The notes beneath the pieces are model-generated. The model was not told where the DNA came from. It ran no database searches and worked only from the letters and a program-made list of their open reading frames with translations. Positions 8,465-16,513 of a stretch of DNA of 26,072 bases are shown piece by piece. Source of the DNA: JBDIVL01 sp039794405 (GTDB taxonomy: Bacteria > Planctomycetota > Brocadiia > Brocadiales > Brocadiaceae); contig JBDIVL010000054.1 of assembly GCA_039794405.1 (NCBI GenBank), forward strand, positions 1 through 26,072. Direction: 5' to 3'. A program made the translations under genes and the position numbers. Within the stretch, counting starts at the first letter, position 1. Each line of letters begins with the position of its first letter.

Positions 8465-8820
8465 TTAAAATTCTTGTAAGCCATTTTCTTATAATAGCTT
8501 ATTATAAGTCTATTTTCTGTAATAAATAGGTCAAATAAATATCGTGCATGGTAACAGATTGCTAATATGAATTCAAGGTCAATTTATTAAATTCTCCGTA
8601 GAGTTGAATGTTGAGGTCATAGGTATCTGAACACAGGTCTTTCAATATTTATATTGAAACAATGCGGATAGGATAATAAAAAACACTAGCAGATTGTTAA
8701 ATGAGTTTCCAAAAGCAGGATAGTAAGAAGATAAGATGTGCTTTTAGTTCTAGATGTACTTTGGGAATGGTATTTCGAGAGATTTAAATATTGTAAATAC
8801 TTGTTGATGTACACTTTTTA
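8465..8820. other. non-coding gap between smpB and tRNA-Ser(GCU)
   Basis: About 350 nt of AT-rich DNA without a plausible gene on either strand. It must hold the smpB promoter. The only structure seen is an inverted repeat at 8488-8508 (CTTATAATA, loop GCT, TATTATAAG), 24 nt upstream of the smpB start. No tmRNA-like sequence was found here. Confidence 0.6.
8488..8508. repeat. perfect AT-rich inverted repeat upstream of smpB
   Basis: Two 9-nt arms, CTTATAATA and TATTATAAG, are separated by GCT. It could be an operator overlapping the smpB promoter, since it contains TATAAT-like hexamers on both strands, or the end of the upstream tRNA transcript. It has no T-run, so it is not a classical terminator. 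In AT-rich DNA such a match carries modest weight. Confidence 0.4.
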
Positions 8821-8913
8821 TGGCGGAGAGGCCGGGATTCGAACCCGGGGTAGGGATTTAGTCCCTACAACGGTTTAGCAAACCGTCGCTTTCAGCCACT
8901 CAGCCACCTCTCC
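8821..8913 (-). tRNA. tRNA-Ser (anticodon GCU)
   Basis: On the minus strand the acceptor GGAGAGG pairs with CCTCTCC, followed by discriminator G and an encoded CCA (8821-8823). The D arm, the anticodon stem CGGTT/AACCG around TTGCTAA (anticodon GCT in DNA), a long paired variable arm (GTAGGGA/TCCCTAC) and the T arm GGTTCGAATCC are all present. The long variable arm and GCU anticodon identify serine (AGC/AGU codons). Confidence 0.97.
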
Positions 8914-9003
8914 GTTCTAACGGCATTCCTGAGGAATGATTAAAAAAACTGATTTCTCATGGACCAACAATAAAATACATGACAAGACATAAACAAGAAA
9001 ATA

Positions 9004-9093
9004 TGGCGGAGGGAGTAGGATTCGAACCCACGGGAGACTCACGCCTCCAACAGTTTTCAAGACTGCCGCCATAGTCCACTCGGCCATCCCTCC
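9004..9093 (-). tRNA. tRNA-Ser (anticodon UGA)
   Basis: On the minus strand the acceptor GGAGGGA pairs with TCCCTCC, with discriminator G and encoded CCA (9004-9006). The anticodon stem is CAGTC/AACTG-like around TTGAAAA (anticodon TGA in DNA). The long class II variable arm (GGAG/CTCC) and T arm GGGTTCGAATCCT are present. It reads UCA and related serine codons. Its 5' end is 3 nt after the stop codon of the DUF151 gene and 90 nt separate it from the second tRNA-Ser, so one transcript probably covers all three. Confidence 0.97.
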
Positions 9094-9096
9094 CTA

Positions 9097-9504
9097 TTAA
9101 AAACTATCTTCCGTTTTGCAAACTTCTTCTAAAACTTTCTTAGCTACAAAGATCGGTGTGTTTTTCTGCATTGCTATCGCAATGGCGTCACTGGGTCGGG
9201 AATCAATCTCCACAGATGCATCATTTTGCTGTAATACAATCTTTGCATAGAATGTATTATTTCTCAGATCGCTAATAACAATCCTTACGATTCCTGCGTT
9301 TAAACCTTCGATAATATTACCAATAAGGTCATGTGTTAAAGGACGTGGGGTAGTGATCCCTTTAACTGCCCGATCAATTGCCCATGCTTCGTTAAGACCA
9401 ATAACAATCGGAAAGCTACGGTCCCCTTCTTTTTCTCTTAGAACGATGATCTGATGATCGCTTGTCTCCGTAATCATGATCTTTGAGAGTTCCATTCGAA
9501 TCAT
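9097..9504 (-). CDS. bifunctional nuclease domain (DUF151) protein
   Basis: A protein of the BFN/DUF151 family, described in some organisms as having DNase and RNase activity and in others as a stress-related protein; its role here is not known. From the ATG at 9504 it has 135 residues and shows the family core: IVIGLNEAWAIDRAV (about 32-46), RPLTHDLI, then the diagnostic SRPSDAIAIA (about 102-111). The frame extends 10 codons further upstream, but GAGAGGG lies 6 nt before the 9504 ATG and the MIRMEL start matches the usual N-terminus. The gene runs directly into the tRNA-Ser(UGA) gene. Confidence 0.88.
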   Translation of the reverse strand: MIRMELSKIMITETSDHQIIVLREKEGDRSFPIVIGLNEAWAIDRAVKGITTPRPLTHDLIGNIIEGLNAGIVRIVISDLRNNTFYAKIVLQQNDASVEIDSRPSDAIAIAMQKNTPIFVAKKVLEEVCKTEDSF

Positions 9505-9687
9505 ACACAACCCTCTCACTTCGTAATAACACAAACATATAGTTGCCGTTATGTTGCTCAGACAGGGGCAAACTTACTAGAATTTTAGCACATCGACCCC
9601 TTTTGTCAAATGTTTTTTAGTTTGAGATGTATATTCTTTGCTTACAATTAACCGTTTATTATCCATCTTGCGTGATTTTGAAACTTA

Positions 9688-9716
9688 TTGACACCCTAAA
9701 GATAGACTGATATACT
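9688..9716 (+). promoter_or_regulatory. consensus sigma70-type promoter of the uppP operon
   Basis: Perfect TTGACA (9688-9693), a 17-nt spacer and TATACT (9711-9716). The hexamers and spacing are identical to the promoter at 3053-3081. Transcription would start near 9723, leaving about 88 nt before the uppP ATG, and would cover the tight plus-strand run down to gltX. Confidence 0.75.
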
Positions 9717-9810
9717 AACTCTACTTTTGTACATATTCTTATAAAACTTCAATAATGGAAAGCCTTCAAATCCCATTGCTATTCAGACTATTTGTATATG
9801 AGAAAAATTA

Positions 9811-10647
9811 ATGATTCACTATATTATTCTTGGAGTTATTCAGGGAATAACAGAGTTCTTTCCTGTAAGTAGCTCAGGGCATCTGGTAATCTTGAAAAAA
9901 TATTTAGAGGTACAAGGAACACAGGGCGCGTTGTTAGAGGTTATGTTGCATTTTGGCACGCTCATTTCAATCTTCGCTGTATTTTGGAAAGATATTTTTG
10001 AGATTATACGATGGGTCATTATTTCTCTTTTAAAACTTTGTTCCGGTGGAAAACCTCGAGAAATATGGACAGATGACCACTATACTCGCTTATTTCTCTT
10101 GATTATCATTGGAACGATACCTACTGCTATCATAGCAGTCTTATTTGAAGAAAAATTTGAGGAACTCTTTGGTCAACCAATAATTGCAGCTATTGCAATT
10201 ATGATTACAGGCCTCTTCCTTTGGTTTACGAAGATCTTTGGAAGAAATAATCCAGGTAAGAAATACCTTGGGATTTTCCATGCATTAGTGATTGGAACAG
10301 TACAAGGAATTGCAATTACACCCGGAATATCCCGTTCTGGCTCTACCATTTCCGCAGCAACATATATGGGAATCGAGCGCGAAACGTCAGTGCGATACTC
10401 ATTCCTTTTGTGTATTCCCGCAATTCTAGGGGCAGTAACCCTTCAAATAAAAAAGATACCCTTGACTCATATGCACAACTTCCTATCGCTAGCTATTGGA
10501 ACAGTGGTATCGGCTATTGTTGGTTATTTAGCTTTACGGTTTCTTATAAGGATTGTACAACGTGGGAAATTACATGTATTCTCGTATTATTGCTGGGGGT
10601 TTGGAATTGCAGCAGTAATATTCTTTATGACAAAACATCTGGTATAA
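9811..10647 (+). CDS. uppP: undecaprenyl-diphosphatase (BacA/UppP family)
   Basis: Integral membrane enzyme that dephosphorylates undecaprenyl diphosphate so the lipid carrier can be reused in peptidoglycan and glycan export. The 278-residue polytopic protein has both signature regions: EFFPVSSSGHL (15-25) with the catalytic Glu and His, and PGISRSGST (171-179). The length is typical. The ribosome binding site is weak. It is the first gene of a compact plus-strand run and its TAA is followed directly by the ATG of the next gene, with no spacer, which points to translational coupling. Confidence 0.95.
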   Translation: MIHYIILGVIQGITEFFPVSSSGHLVILKKYLEVQGTQGALLEVMLHFGTLISIFAVFWKDIFEIIRWVIISLLKLCSGGKPREIWTDDHYTRLFLLIIIGTIPTAIIAVLFEEKFEELFGQPIIAAIAIMITGLFLWFTKIFGRNNPGKKYLGIFHALVIGTVQGIAITPGISRSGSTISAATYMGIERETSVRYSFLLCIPAILGAVTLQIKKIPLTHMHNFLSLAIGTVVSAIVGYLALRFLIRIVQRGKLHVFSYYCWGFGIAAVIFFMTKHLV

Positions 10648-11355
10648 ATGAAATCGTATTTTTATCGTTCTAAAAGTTTATCCAATAGTTTTTTGTTTAT
10701 CTTACCCCTGCTGATCTTATATGAGGTGGGAATTACAATATATGATTCAAATATAAAAAACACTGCTGATGTTATTATTAAAACCCCCCTCATGTTGCTC
10801 GGTCGAAATGGTTCTCTAATATTTAATTTATTGGTCATTGTACTTCTCATTGTATCCGTATTCTATATTGAAAAAGAGTACCGTTTCAGCCCCCTCATAT
10901 TTTTCCCGATGCTCATGGAAAGTGTAATATATACACTGCTTTTGGGCTTCGGACTTGGATATGTTGTATACAGAATATTACTTCCTTATATCCTTGCCAA
11001 ACCATTTTCCGCAAATATATGGATGGGAATTATTCTTTCCATTGGGGCTGGAGTTTACGAGGAAATCGTATTTCGGTTTCTTTTGATCACATCGTTATAT
11101 TTTGTATTCACTGCTTTATTAAAAATAAATAAGCTTATCGGTGCAATACTAAGCATAGTCTTGAGTACCTCATTATTCACGATAATGCACTATGTAGGTA
11201 CCCTAGGAGATAGTTTTACTTATGCTAATGTTACATTTCGATTTTTGTCAGGAATAATTCTCTCCATTATCTTTATGTCTCGCGGCCTAGGTATAACTGT
11301 TTATACCCATGCTATATACGATATGCTTTTAGTGCTAAAACCTTTTTCTGTCTAA
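10648..11355 (+). CDS. CPBP-family intramembrane metalloprotease (CAAX-type)
   Basis: A multi-pass membrane protein of 235 residues with the three ABI/CPBP motifs: EEIVFR (Glu138, Glu139, Arg143), FTIMHYVG with His181, and HAIYD (His221, Asp225). These form the presumed active site within the membrane. In bacteria such proteins are linked to processing of peptides, bacteriocin immunity or membrane-protein turnover, and the substrate here is unknown. The start codon abuts the uppP stop codon. The first about 80 residues contain two additional membrane segments before the conserved domain. Confidence 0.87.
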   Translation: MKSYFYRSKSLSNSFLFILPLLILYEVGITIYDSNIKNTADVIIKTPLMLLGRNGSLIFNLLVIVLLIVSVFYIEKEYRFSPLIFFPMLMESVIYTLLLGFGLGYVVYRILLPYILAKPFSANIWMGIILSIGAGVYEEIVFRFLLITSLYFVFTALLKINKLIGAILSIVLSTSLFTIMHYVGTLGDSFTYANVTFRFLSGIILSIIFMSRGLGITVYTHAIYDMLLVLKPFSV

Positions 11356-11365
11356 GGAAGTTCAT

Positions 11366-12004
11366 ATGGAAAATATTATCATCGGTATTACCGGTGCCAG
11401 TGGTGTAGTTTATGGACAACGACTTTTGCAGTTTCTCTGCAAAAAGAGATATACAATCCATCTGCTAATATCAGACGCCGCAGCCCTGATTATAAAGCAT
11501 GAATTGGGAATAGATTTACATCATAACTATCCAAATTTCCGGGAATTTCTTGATTATACAACGGATAATGTCATCTCTTACAAGAACTCAGACATCGGTG
11601 CAACTATCGCCAGCAGCCGGTATCATGTCAAAGCAATGGTCATCGTACCATGTAGTATGAATACCCTTTGCTCTGTCGCCCATGGTATTTCAAATAATCT
11701 CATTCAGCGCGCTGCAAGTGTAACACTTAAAGAACGCAGAAAACTTGTGTTAGTACCCCGCGAAACACCATTATCTTCTATTCACTTAGAAGCTATGGTA
11801 AAATTATCTTCTGTAGGAGCATGTATCCTGCCTGCAATGCCGGGATTTTACCATAACCCAAAAACCATTACAGACCAGGTAGATTTCGTTGTAGCAAAAA
11901 TATTGGATGTGTTAGACATAAAACATGCTCTCGTTCCTGAATGGCATGGAGAGGATATTATAAACAATTACTCAACCATGAATTTCACAAAAAACACTAT
12001 ATAA
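11366..12004 (+). CDS. ubiX: flavin prenyltransferase UbiX
   Basis: Joins dimethylallyl phosphate to FMN to make the prenylated flavin cofactor of UbiD-type decarboxylases, used in ubiquinone or menaquinone synthesis and aromatic-acid metabolism. The 212-residue protein has GITGASG (7-13), the SDAA segment, VPCSMNTL and PRETPLS, all characteristic of UbiX/Pad1. It has a good ribosome binding site (AAGGAAG). No ubiD gene lies in the window, so the partner decarboxylase must be elsewhere. It sits 10 nt after the CPBP gene. The C-terminus (about 195-212) is longer than the minimal family fold. Confidence 0.95.
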   Translation: MENIIIGITGASGVVYGQRLLQFLCKKRYTIHLLISDAAALIIKHELGIDLHHNYPNFREFLDYTTDNVISYKNSDIGATIASSRYHVKAMVIVPCSMNTLCSVAHGISNNLIQRAASVTLKERRKLVLVPRETPLSSIHLEAMVKLSSVGACILPAMPGFYHNPKTITDQVDFVVAKILDVLDIKHALVPEWHGEDIINNYSTMNFTKNTI

Positions 12005-12014
12005 TTAAAACCTT

Positions 12015-12302
12015 ATGGAAATCGATAAATTTCAAAAACTTATTGAAGATATATATTTAAAAAAAGATACTCAACGCGGTTTACCCAAAACCTTTATGTG
12101 GTTCACCGAAGAGGTTGGTGAGCTTTCTCGGTCATTGCGAGAAAATAACAAGGAAGAAATAAAAAAAGAGCTTGCCGACGTGCTTGCATGGCTTTTTACT
12201 CTGGCAAGTTTATCGGGCATCAGGATGGAAGAAACTATCAGTAAATACACCACAGGATGTCCTGTATGCAAAAAAATCCCTTGTACCTGTAAAGAAACTT
12301 AG
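12015..12302 (+). CDS. MazG-like nucleotide pyrophosphohydrolase with Cys-rich tail
   Basis: A 95-residue all-alpha NTP pyrophosphohydrolase domain. The metal-binding pattern is EEVGE (Glu32, Glu33, Glu36) followed by ELADVLAW (Glu52, Asp55), as in MazG/RS21-C6-like house-cleaning enzymes. The C-terminal tail carries four cysteines in the order C-x2-C-x4-C-x-C (82, 85, 90, 92), a likely metal site that the minimal MazG fold does not need. It begins 10 nt after ubiX without a clear ribosome binding site and ends 11 nt before sppA. Cellular substrates (non-canonical NTPs) are inferred from the family. Confidence 0.85.
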   Translation: MEIDKFQKLIEDIYLKKDTQRGLPKTFMWFTEEVGELSRSLRENNKEEIKKELADVLAWLFTLASLSGIRMEETISKYTTGCPVCKKIPCTCKET

Positions 12303-12313
12303 AAAGAGGTTCT

Positions 12314-13396
12314 ATGATGAATACCCAGCATAATACAAGTCCATCAGGACCGGAATGGCAACCGGTGTACATCAAAAAGAGAGGGGCAGGTTTTTGGGTT
12401 GCAGTAGGGCTTGCATCATTCTTTTTTTTATGTACACTGCTGCTCTTTATCCTTTTTATCGGTTCTCTTGCCATCAGCAGGGCATTTGTTACAACCCCTA
12501 CTACAAAGGGTAAAAAACCTGTTTCTGAAACAGTAGTAGAAGGAACTGGAGAGAACAAGATTGCCATAATTTCTATCAAAGGCATATTAAGCAGCGAATC
12601 TGCAGAAGGTTTGTTTCTTGAAAAACCAAGTATTGTTGAGATGGTAAAGCAACACCTTGAGCAAGCCGCCAGTGATACGAATGTTAAGGCCGTTCTCCTG
12701 GAAATAGACAGTCCGGGTGGCGGTATTACAGCCAGTGATATTATCTACAATAAGATTATGAAGTTTAAAACTGATACCGGGAAAAAAGTTGTTGTCTACA
12801 TGCAGGATGTGGCAGCCTCCGGTGGATACTATGTATCCGCTGCATCCGATGTCATCGTTGCACACCCAACAACAATCACCGGCAGCATAGGGGTAATTAT
12901 GCCGCTTATAAACGTATCGCAACTTATTGACCGGTACGGTATAAAAGATAACTCCATTACTTCCGGGAACATGAAAGAAATTGGCTCCCCTCTCAAAGAA
13001 ATGACCCTAGAAGAAACTGCCATCTTGAAAGGCATCATTGAAGAAATGCACATGCAGTTTGTAGAGGTAGTTTCCACGGGCAGAAAGCTAGATATCGAAA
13101 CGGTAAAAAAGATTGCGGATGGAAGGATATACACAGGCAAACAAGCCTTCGATAATGGGTTAGTAGACCAGTTAGGGTATTTGGAAGATGCTATTCATGT
13201 AACGAAAAATTTGTCAGGTCTTGCAGAGGCAACCATCATAAGATATGAAAAGCATCATGGACTAGCGGATATCTTCAGCCTGATGTCCAGAAAACTCTTT
13301 CAAAGCAGCACAATCAAACTCGAAATCCCCCGATTCCACGAACAGGATGATATCAAACCTATGTATCTTTGGTCTGGTTATCCAAGAAATCGATAA
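12314..13396 (+). CDS. sppA: signal peptide peptidase SppA (short, Bacillus-type)
   Basis: Membrane-bound serine protease of the S49 family that digests leftover signal peptides and some membrane proteins. The 360-residue product has one N-terminal membrane anchor (about 27-53) and a single protease domain. The nucleophile is Ser169 in DVAASGGYY, and the general base is Lys221 in SGNMKEIGSP. The 52-residue spacing equals that of the Bacillus enzyme. LEIDSPGGG (129-137) and TGSIGVI are also conserved. Two ATG codons are adjacent at 12314 and 12317, preceded by AGAGG. It follows the MazG gene by 11 nt and precedes gltX by 6 nt. Being a half-length form, it should work as a ring-shaped oligomer. 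Confidence 0.95.
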   Translation: MMNTQHNTSPSGPEWQPVYIKKRGAGFWVAVGLASFFFLCTLLLFILFIGSLAISRAFVTTPTTKGKKPVSETVVEGTGENKIAIISIKGILSSESAEGLFLEKPSIVEMVKQHLEQAASDTNVKAVLLEIDSPGGGITASDIIYNKIMKFKTDTGKKVVVYMQDVAASGGYYVSAASDVIVAHPTTITGSIGVIMPLINVSQLIDRYGIKDNSITSGNMKEIGSPLKEMTLEETAILKGIIEEMHMQFVEVVSTGRKLDIETVKKIADGRIYTGKQAFDNGLVDQLGYLEDAIHVTKNLSGLAEATIIRYEKHHGLADIFSLMSRKLFQSSTIKLEIPRFHEQDDIKPMYLWSGYPRNR

Positions 13397-13402
13397 ACTA
13401 CT

Positions 13403-14848
13403 ATGATACGTGCTCGATTTGCACCTTCACCAACAGGGCTTTTACATATCGGTAACGCACGCATGGCCGTTTTTAACTGGCTGTTTGCAAAACGATATCA
13501 TGGAACCTTCGTCCTGAGAATCGAAGATACCGATGTTACCCGTTCTGAGAAGAGGTACACAATACAACTTATCGAAGATTTGCACTGGCTCGGTTTAAAC
13601 TGGCAGGAAGGACCGGATGTGGATGGTCCGTACGGTCCATATCAGCAATCAGAACGATTGTATCTCTATCATGATATCTGCCAAAAATTCCTTAAAGAAG
13701 GCCTAGCATACCGGTGCTACTGTACCCCAGCGGAATTAGAAGAGCGCAGGAAAATTGCAAAACTCATGGGAAAACCACCCCGGTACGATAATCGCTGCCG
13801 GCGTTTAACAGACGAACAAAAAAAGTCATTTGAAACTTCAGGACTGAAATCCACTGTCCGCTTTAAGGTACCTGATGAATTGGTTGTATTTGATGATCTG
13901 ATTCGAGGAACTTGTCAATTTGATATGAGTCTGATGGGAGACTTCGTGATTATGAGATCAGATGGAACACCCTCATTCCACTTTGCTGTTGCAGTGGATG
14001 ATACCTTAATGAAAATTACCCACGTTATTCGTGGAGAAGACCACTTATCAAATACACCATGTCATATTCTACTTTTTCATGCACTAAAGCATATCCCCCC
14101 GCAATTTGCCCATCTATCACTTACGATGGGTACAGACCGTACCCTACTCAGCAAAAGGCATGGTGCCTTTTCTATCTCGGAATACCGTAAATTGGGCTAT
14201 CTGCCAGAAGCTGTCTTAAATTATATGATGCTTTTAGGATGGTCACCGAAAGATAAAAAGGAAAAATTTAGGGTTGAGGATATCGTCGATACCTTTGAAA
14301 TAACATCTATGAGTAAGGCACCCGCGGTATTCAATCAGCAAAAATTGGATTGGCTCAGTGGACAATACGTCCGGGAAGCAGACCTTGAAAGGATAACAAG
14401 CCTTGCGATACCATACTTACAGGAGACAGGTCTTATTCCTAAGGATGAAAATAATATTGACAAAACCAGACTAAAACTCGTTGTAGACGCAGCGAGAAAT
14501 AATATATCGTGTATTTCACAAATTACCCAGGAGGCAGATATCTTTTTCAAAGAATCCTTAGTTAGTGAGAAACATGTTGGGTTTTTATCGTCAGGAACAT
14601 CACAAACAATACTTTTATCCTTCTATTCGCAACTCCAGAAATTTGATACCCTTTCTCCCGAAGTTTTCAAAGAGGCTCTGGCAACGGTACAGAAAGAAGC
14701 AAAAATAAAAGGCAAAGAACTTTATTTACCCATTCGTATTGCCCTAACAGGACGTGAACACGGACCTGAACTTCATTGTGTTGTTACCATCTTAGGAACC
14801 GATACTTGCAAAAAGAGAATTGAACGGTTTCTTTTTGTGAAAAAGTAG
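13403..14848 (+). CDS. gltX: glutamate--tRNA ligase
   Basis: Charges tRNA-Glu with glutamate. Class I synthetase of 481 residues with the HIGH-type motif HIGN (15-18) in APSPTGLLHIGNAR and the KMSKS-type motif LSKRH (249-253). A zinc-binding insertion is present with Cys105, Cys107, Tyr128 and Cys132. The C-terminal anticodon-binding helical domain (about 310-481) is complete and ends in GREHGPELHCVVTILG, as usual. It is the last gene of the uppP run, 6 nt after sppA, with no obvious ribosome binding site. A second, tRNA-Gln-charging GluRS paralogue is possible but cannot be judged here. Confidence 0.96.
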   Translation: MIRARFAPSPTGLLHIGNARMAVFNWLFAKRYHGTFVLRIEDTDVTRSEKRYTIQLIEDLHWLGLNWQEGPDVDGPYGPYQQSERLYLYHDICQKFLKEGLAYRCYCTPAELEERRKIAKLMGKPPRYDNRCRRLTDEQKKSFETSGLKSTVRFKVPDELVVFDDLIRGTCQFDMSLMGDFVIMRSDGTPSFHFAVAVDDTLMKITHVIRGEDHLSNTPCHILLFHALKHIPPQFAHLSLTMGTDRTLLSKRHGAFSISEYRKLGYLPEAVLNYMMLLGWSPKDKKEKFRVEDIVDTFEITSMSKAPAVFNQQKLDWLSGQYVREADLERITSLAIPYLQETGLIPKDENNIDKTRLKLVVDAARNNISCISQITQEADIFFKESLVSEKHVGFLSSGTSQTILLSFYSQLQKFDTLSPEVFKEALATVQKEAKIKGKELYLPIRIALTGREHGPELHCVVTILGTDTCKKRIERFLFVKK

Positions 14849-14927
14849 TTGTTACAGAGAAGGATTGAACAAGAAAGAGTTTTTCAATACAATTATTTTT
14901 CGAAACTACTCAGGTTGTCAGGTTTAA

Positions 14928-15004
14928 GTTCAGGGTTCACGGTTAGAGAGAGACGAAGATTGAAAGGCTGAAGAAAGGAAAACAACCAACAGTAAACCTT
15001 AAAC
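14928..15004. repeat. 77-nt dispersed repeat, copy 1
   Basis: Lies between gltX and cysS. It matches 22719-22795 over its whole length, for example GTTCAGGGTTCACGGT at the left end, ATTGAAAGG in the middle and AAAACAACCAAC near the right. Roughly four fifths of positions agree when a 2-nt gap is allowed. The ends are inverted relative to each other, although in this copy the right arm has decayed. It is too short to code for anything and looks MITE-like. Confidence 0.7.
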
Positions 15005-15052
15005 ATGGTCAATTACTATTTTTCTCTTAGCTGAATCTTAAGAAAGTAGGTT

Positions 15053-16513
15053 ATGGCTCTAAAATTTTATAATACCTTAACGAAAAAAAAAGAAATTTTT
15101 ACTCCTTTATATGAGGGCCGTGTCAATATGTATGTATGTGGCCCTACGGTTTATGATCACCCTCACCTCGGGCATGCCAAGAGCTATGTCAGTTTTGATG
15201 TAATCGTCCGTTACCTCAGGTATCTGGATTATAAAGTGAGATATGTACAGAACATTACCGATGTCGGTCATCTAACCGACAATGCTGATGCCGGTGAGGA
15301 TAAAATCCTAAAGCGTGCCCAAAGAGAACATGTGGAACCTGCAGAACTTGTTGAGATATATACACGAAGCTACTTTGAGGACATGGATGCATTGAATAAT
15401 GTAAGGCCAGATATCTCTCCACGCGCAACAGCGCACATTCCTGAACAAATAGAGCTTGTGGAAAAGTTAATTGAAAAGGGATACGCATATGCGATAAACA
15501 ATTCTGTTTATTTTGATGTTCAGAAATTTAAAGACTACGGAAAACTCTCCGGCAGAAGACAAGAGGAACTTGACGCAGGTGCAAGGATAGAAATCAATCC
15601 TGAAAAACGATACCCTTCAGATTTTGCTCTCTGGAAGAGGGCAGATACAGGTCATATCATGAGGTGGAAAAGCCCATGGGGAGAAGGATTCCCGGGCTGG
15701 CACCTTGAATGTTCTGCAATGTCAATGAAATACCTGGGACCTACCCTGGATATCCACGGGGGAGGATTGGAAAATATGTTTCCGCATCACGAGTGTGAGA
15801 TTGCACAAAGTGAGGCTGCTAACGACAAACCGTTTGTCCGATGTTGGCTCCATAATAATATGGTTACGGTAAACGGACAAAAGATGGGAAAATCACTTGG
15901 CAATTTTGTTACCCTTAAGGAGGCCTTTAAGAAGTATCATCCTCTAACGGTACGATTTTTTATCCTTACGACCCATTACCGCAGCCCACTTGATTTTAGT
16001 AACGAAGCACTCGATGCGGCAGATAAAGGACTTCAACGCCTGTACAACACGATAAAGGGCTTGCGGGAACGACTAAACTATGCAAAAGATGGTGTAAGTC
16101 CTGCGGCTGTCTACGAAAGACTGGAACACTATAAAAAGATATTTTTGGAGGCGATGGACGAAGATATAAATACTTCTGATGCCATTGCAGTCCTTTTTGA
16201 TTTATCAAAAGAGGTAAATACCCTGCTCAATGCCGAACAAGAGATCAGCAAAAAATGTCTTGAAGATATTCACGCCCTTTACCAGCAGCTTGGAGGAGAT
16301 ATCCTGGGTATCATACCAAAAACCCTTGAATCAGAACAAAAGGGAGAAATAGAAATCCTGAAGAATGTAATGAATGTACTCATTGATACCCGCAATGAAC
16401 TGCGCAGGGAAAAACACTGGCAATTATCTGATTTTATACGGAATAAACTCTCAGAAATAGGTATCGCCCTTGATGACAGACCAGATGGCACAACATGGAA
16501 AAAGACAAAATAG
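15053..16513 (+). CDS. cysS: cysteine--tRNA ligase
   Basis: Charges tRNA-Cys. Class I synthetase of 486 residues. Cys29 and the HIGH-type motif HLGH (38-41) lie in VCGPTVYDHPHLGHAKSYV (with GPTVYDHPHLGHA). The later zinc ligands lie in GWHLECSAM and HHECE. The KMSKS-type motif reads KMGKS, followed by LGNF, with Gly replacing the first Ser. The C-terminal helical anticodon-binding part is present and the length is normal. It is separated from gltX by 204 nt containing a dispersed repeat, and overlaps the following HD-domain gene by 19 nt in another frame. Confidence 0.96.
   Translation: MALKFYNTLTKKKEIFTPLYEGRVNMYVCGPTVYDHPHLGHAKSYVSFDVIVRYLRYLDYKVRYVQNITDVGHLTDNADAGEDKILKRAQREHVEPAELVEIYTRSYFEDMDALNNVRPDISPRATAHIPEQIELVEKLIEKGYAYAINNSVYFDVQKFKDYGKLSGRRQEELDAGARIEINPEKRYPSDFALWKRADTGHIMRWKSPWGEGFPGWHLECSAMSMKYLGPTLDIHGGGLENMFPHHECEIAQSEAANDKPFVRCWLHNNMVTVNGQKMGKSLGNFVTLKEAFKKYHPLTVRFFILTTHYRSPLDFSNEALDAADKGLQRLYNTIKGLRERLNYAKDGVSPAAVYERLEHYKKIFLEAMDEDINTSDAIAVLFDLSKEVNTLLNAEQEISKKCLEDIHALYQQLGGDILGIIPKTLESEQKGEIEILKNVMNVLIDTRNELRREKHWQLSDFIRNKLSEIGIALDDRPDGTTWKKTK

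Noticed and set aside
8465..8820. Searched for a tmRNA gene next to smpB.
   Set aside because: No alanine-tRNA-like acceptor or T arm was found in the gap.
8924..8938. CATTCCT/AGGAATG palindrome between the two tRNA-Ser genes as a terminator.
   Set aside because: No T-run follows on the minus strand and the arms leave almost no loop.
15053..16513. KMGKS in place of KMSKS in cysteinyl-tRNA synthetase as a sign of an inactive enzyme.
   Set aside because: The catalytic lysines remain and all other motifs and zinc ligands are intact, so a tolerated variant is more likely.
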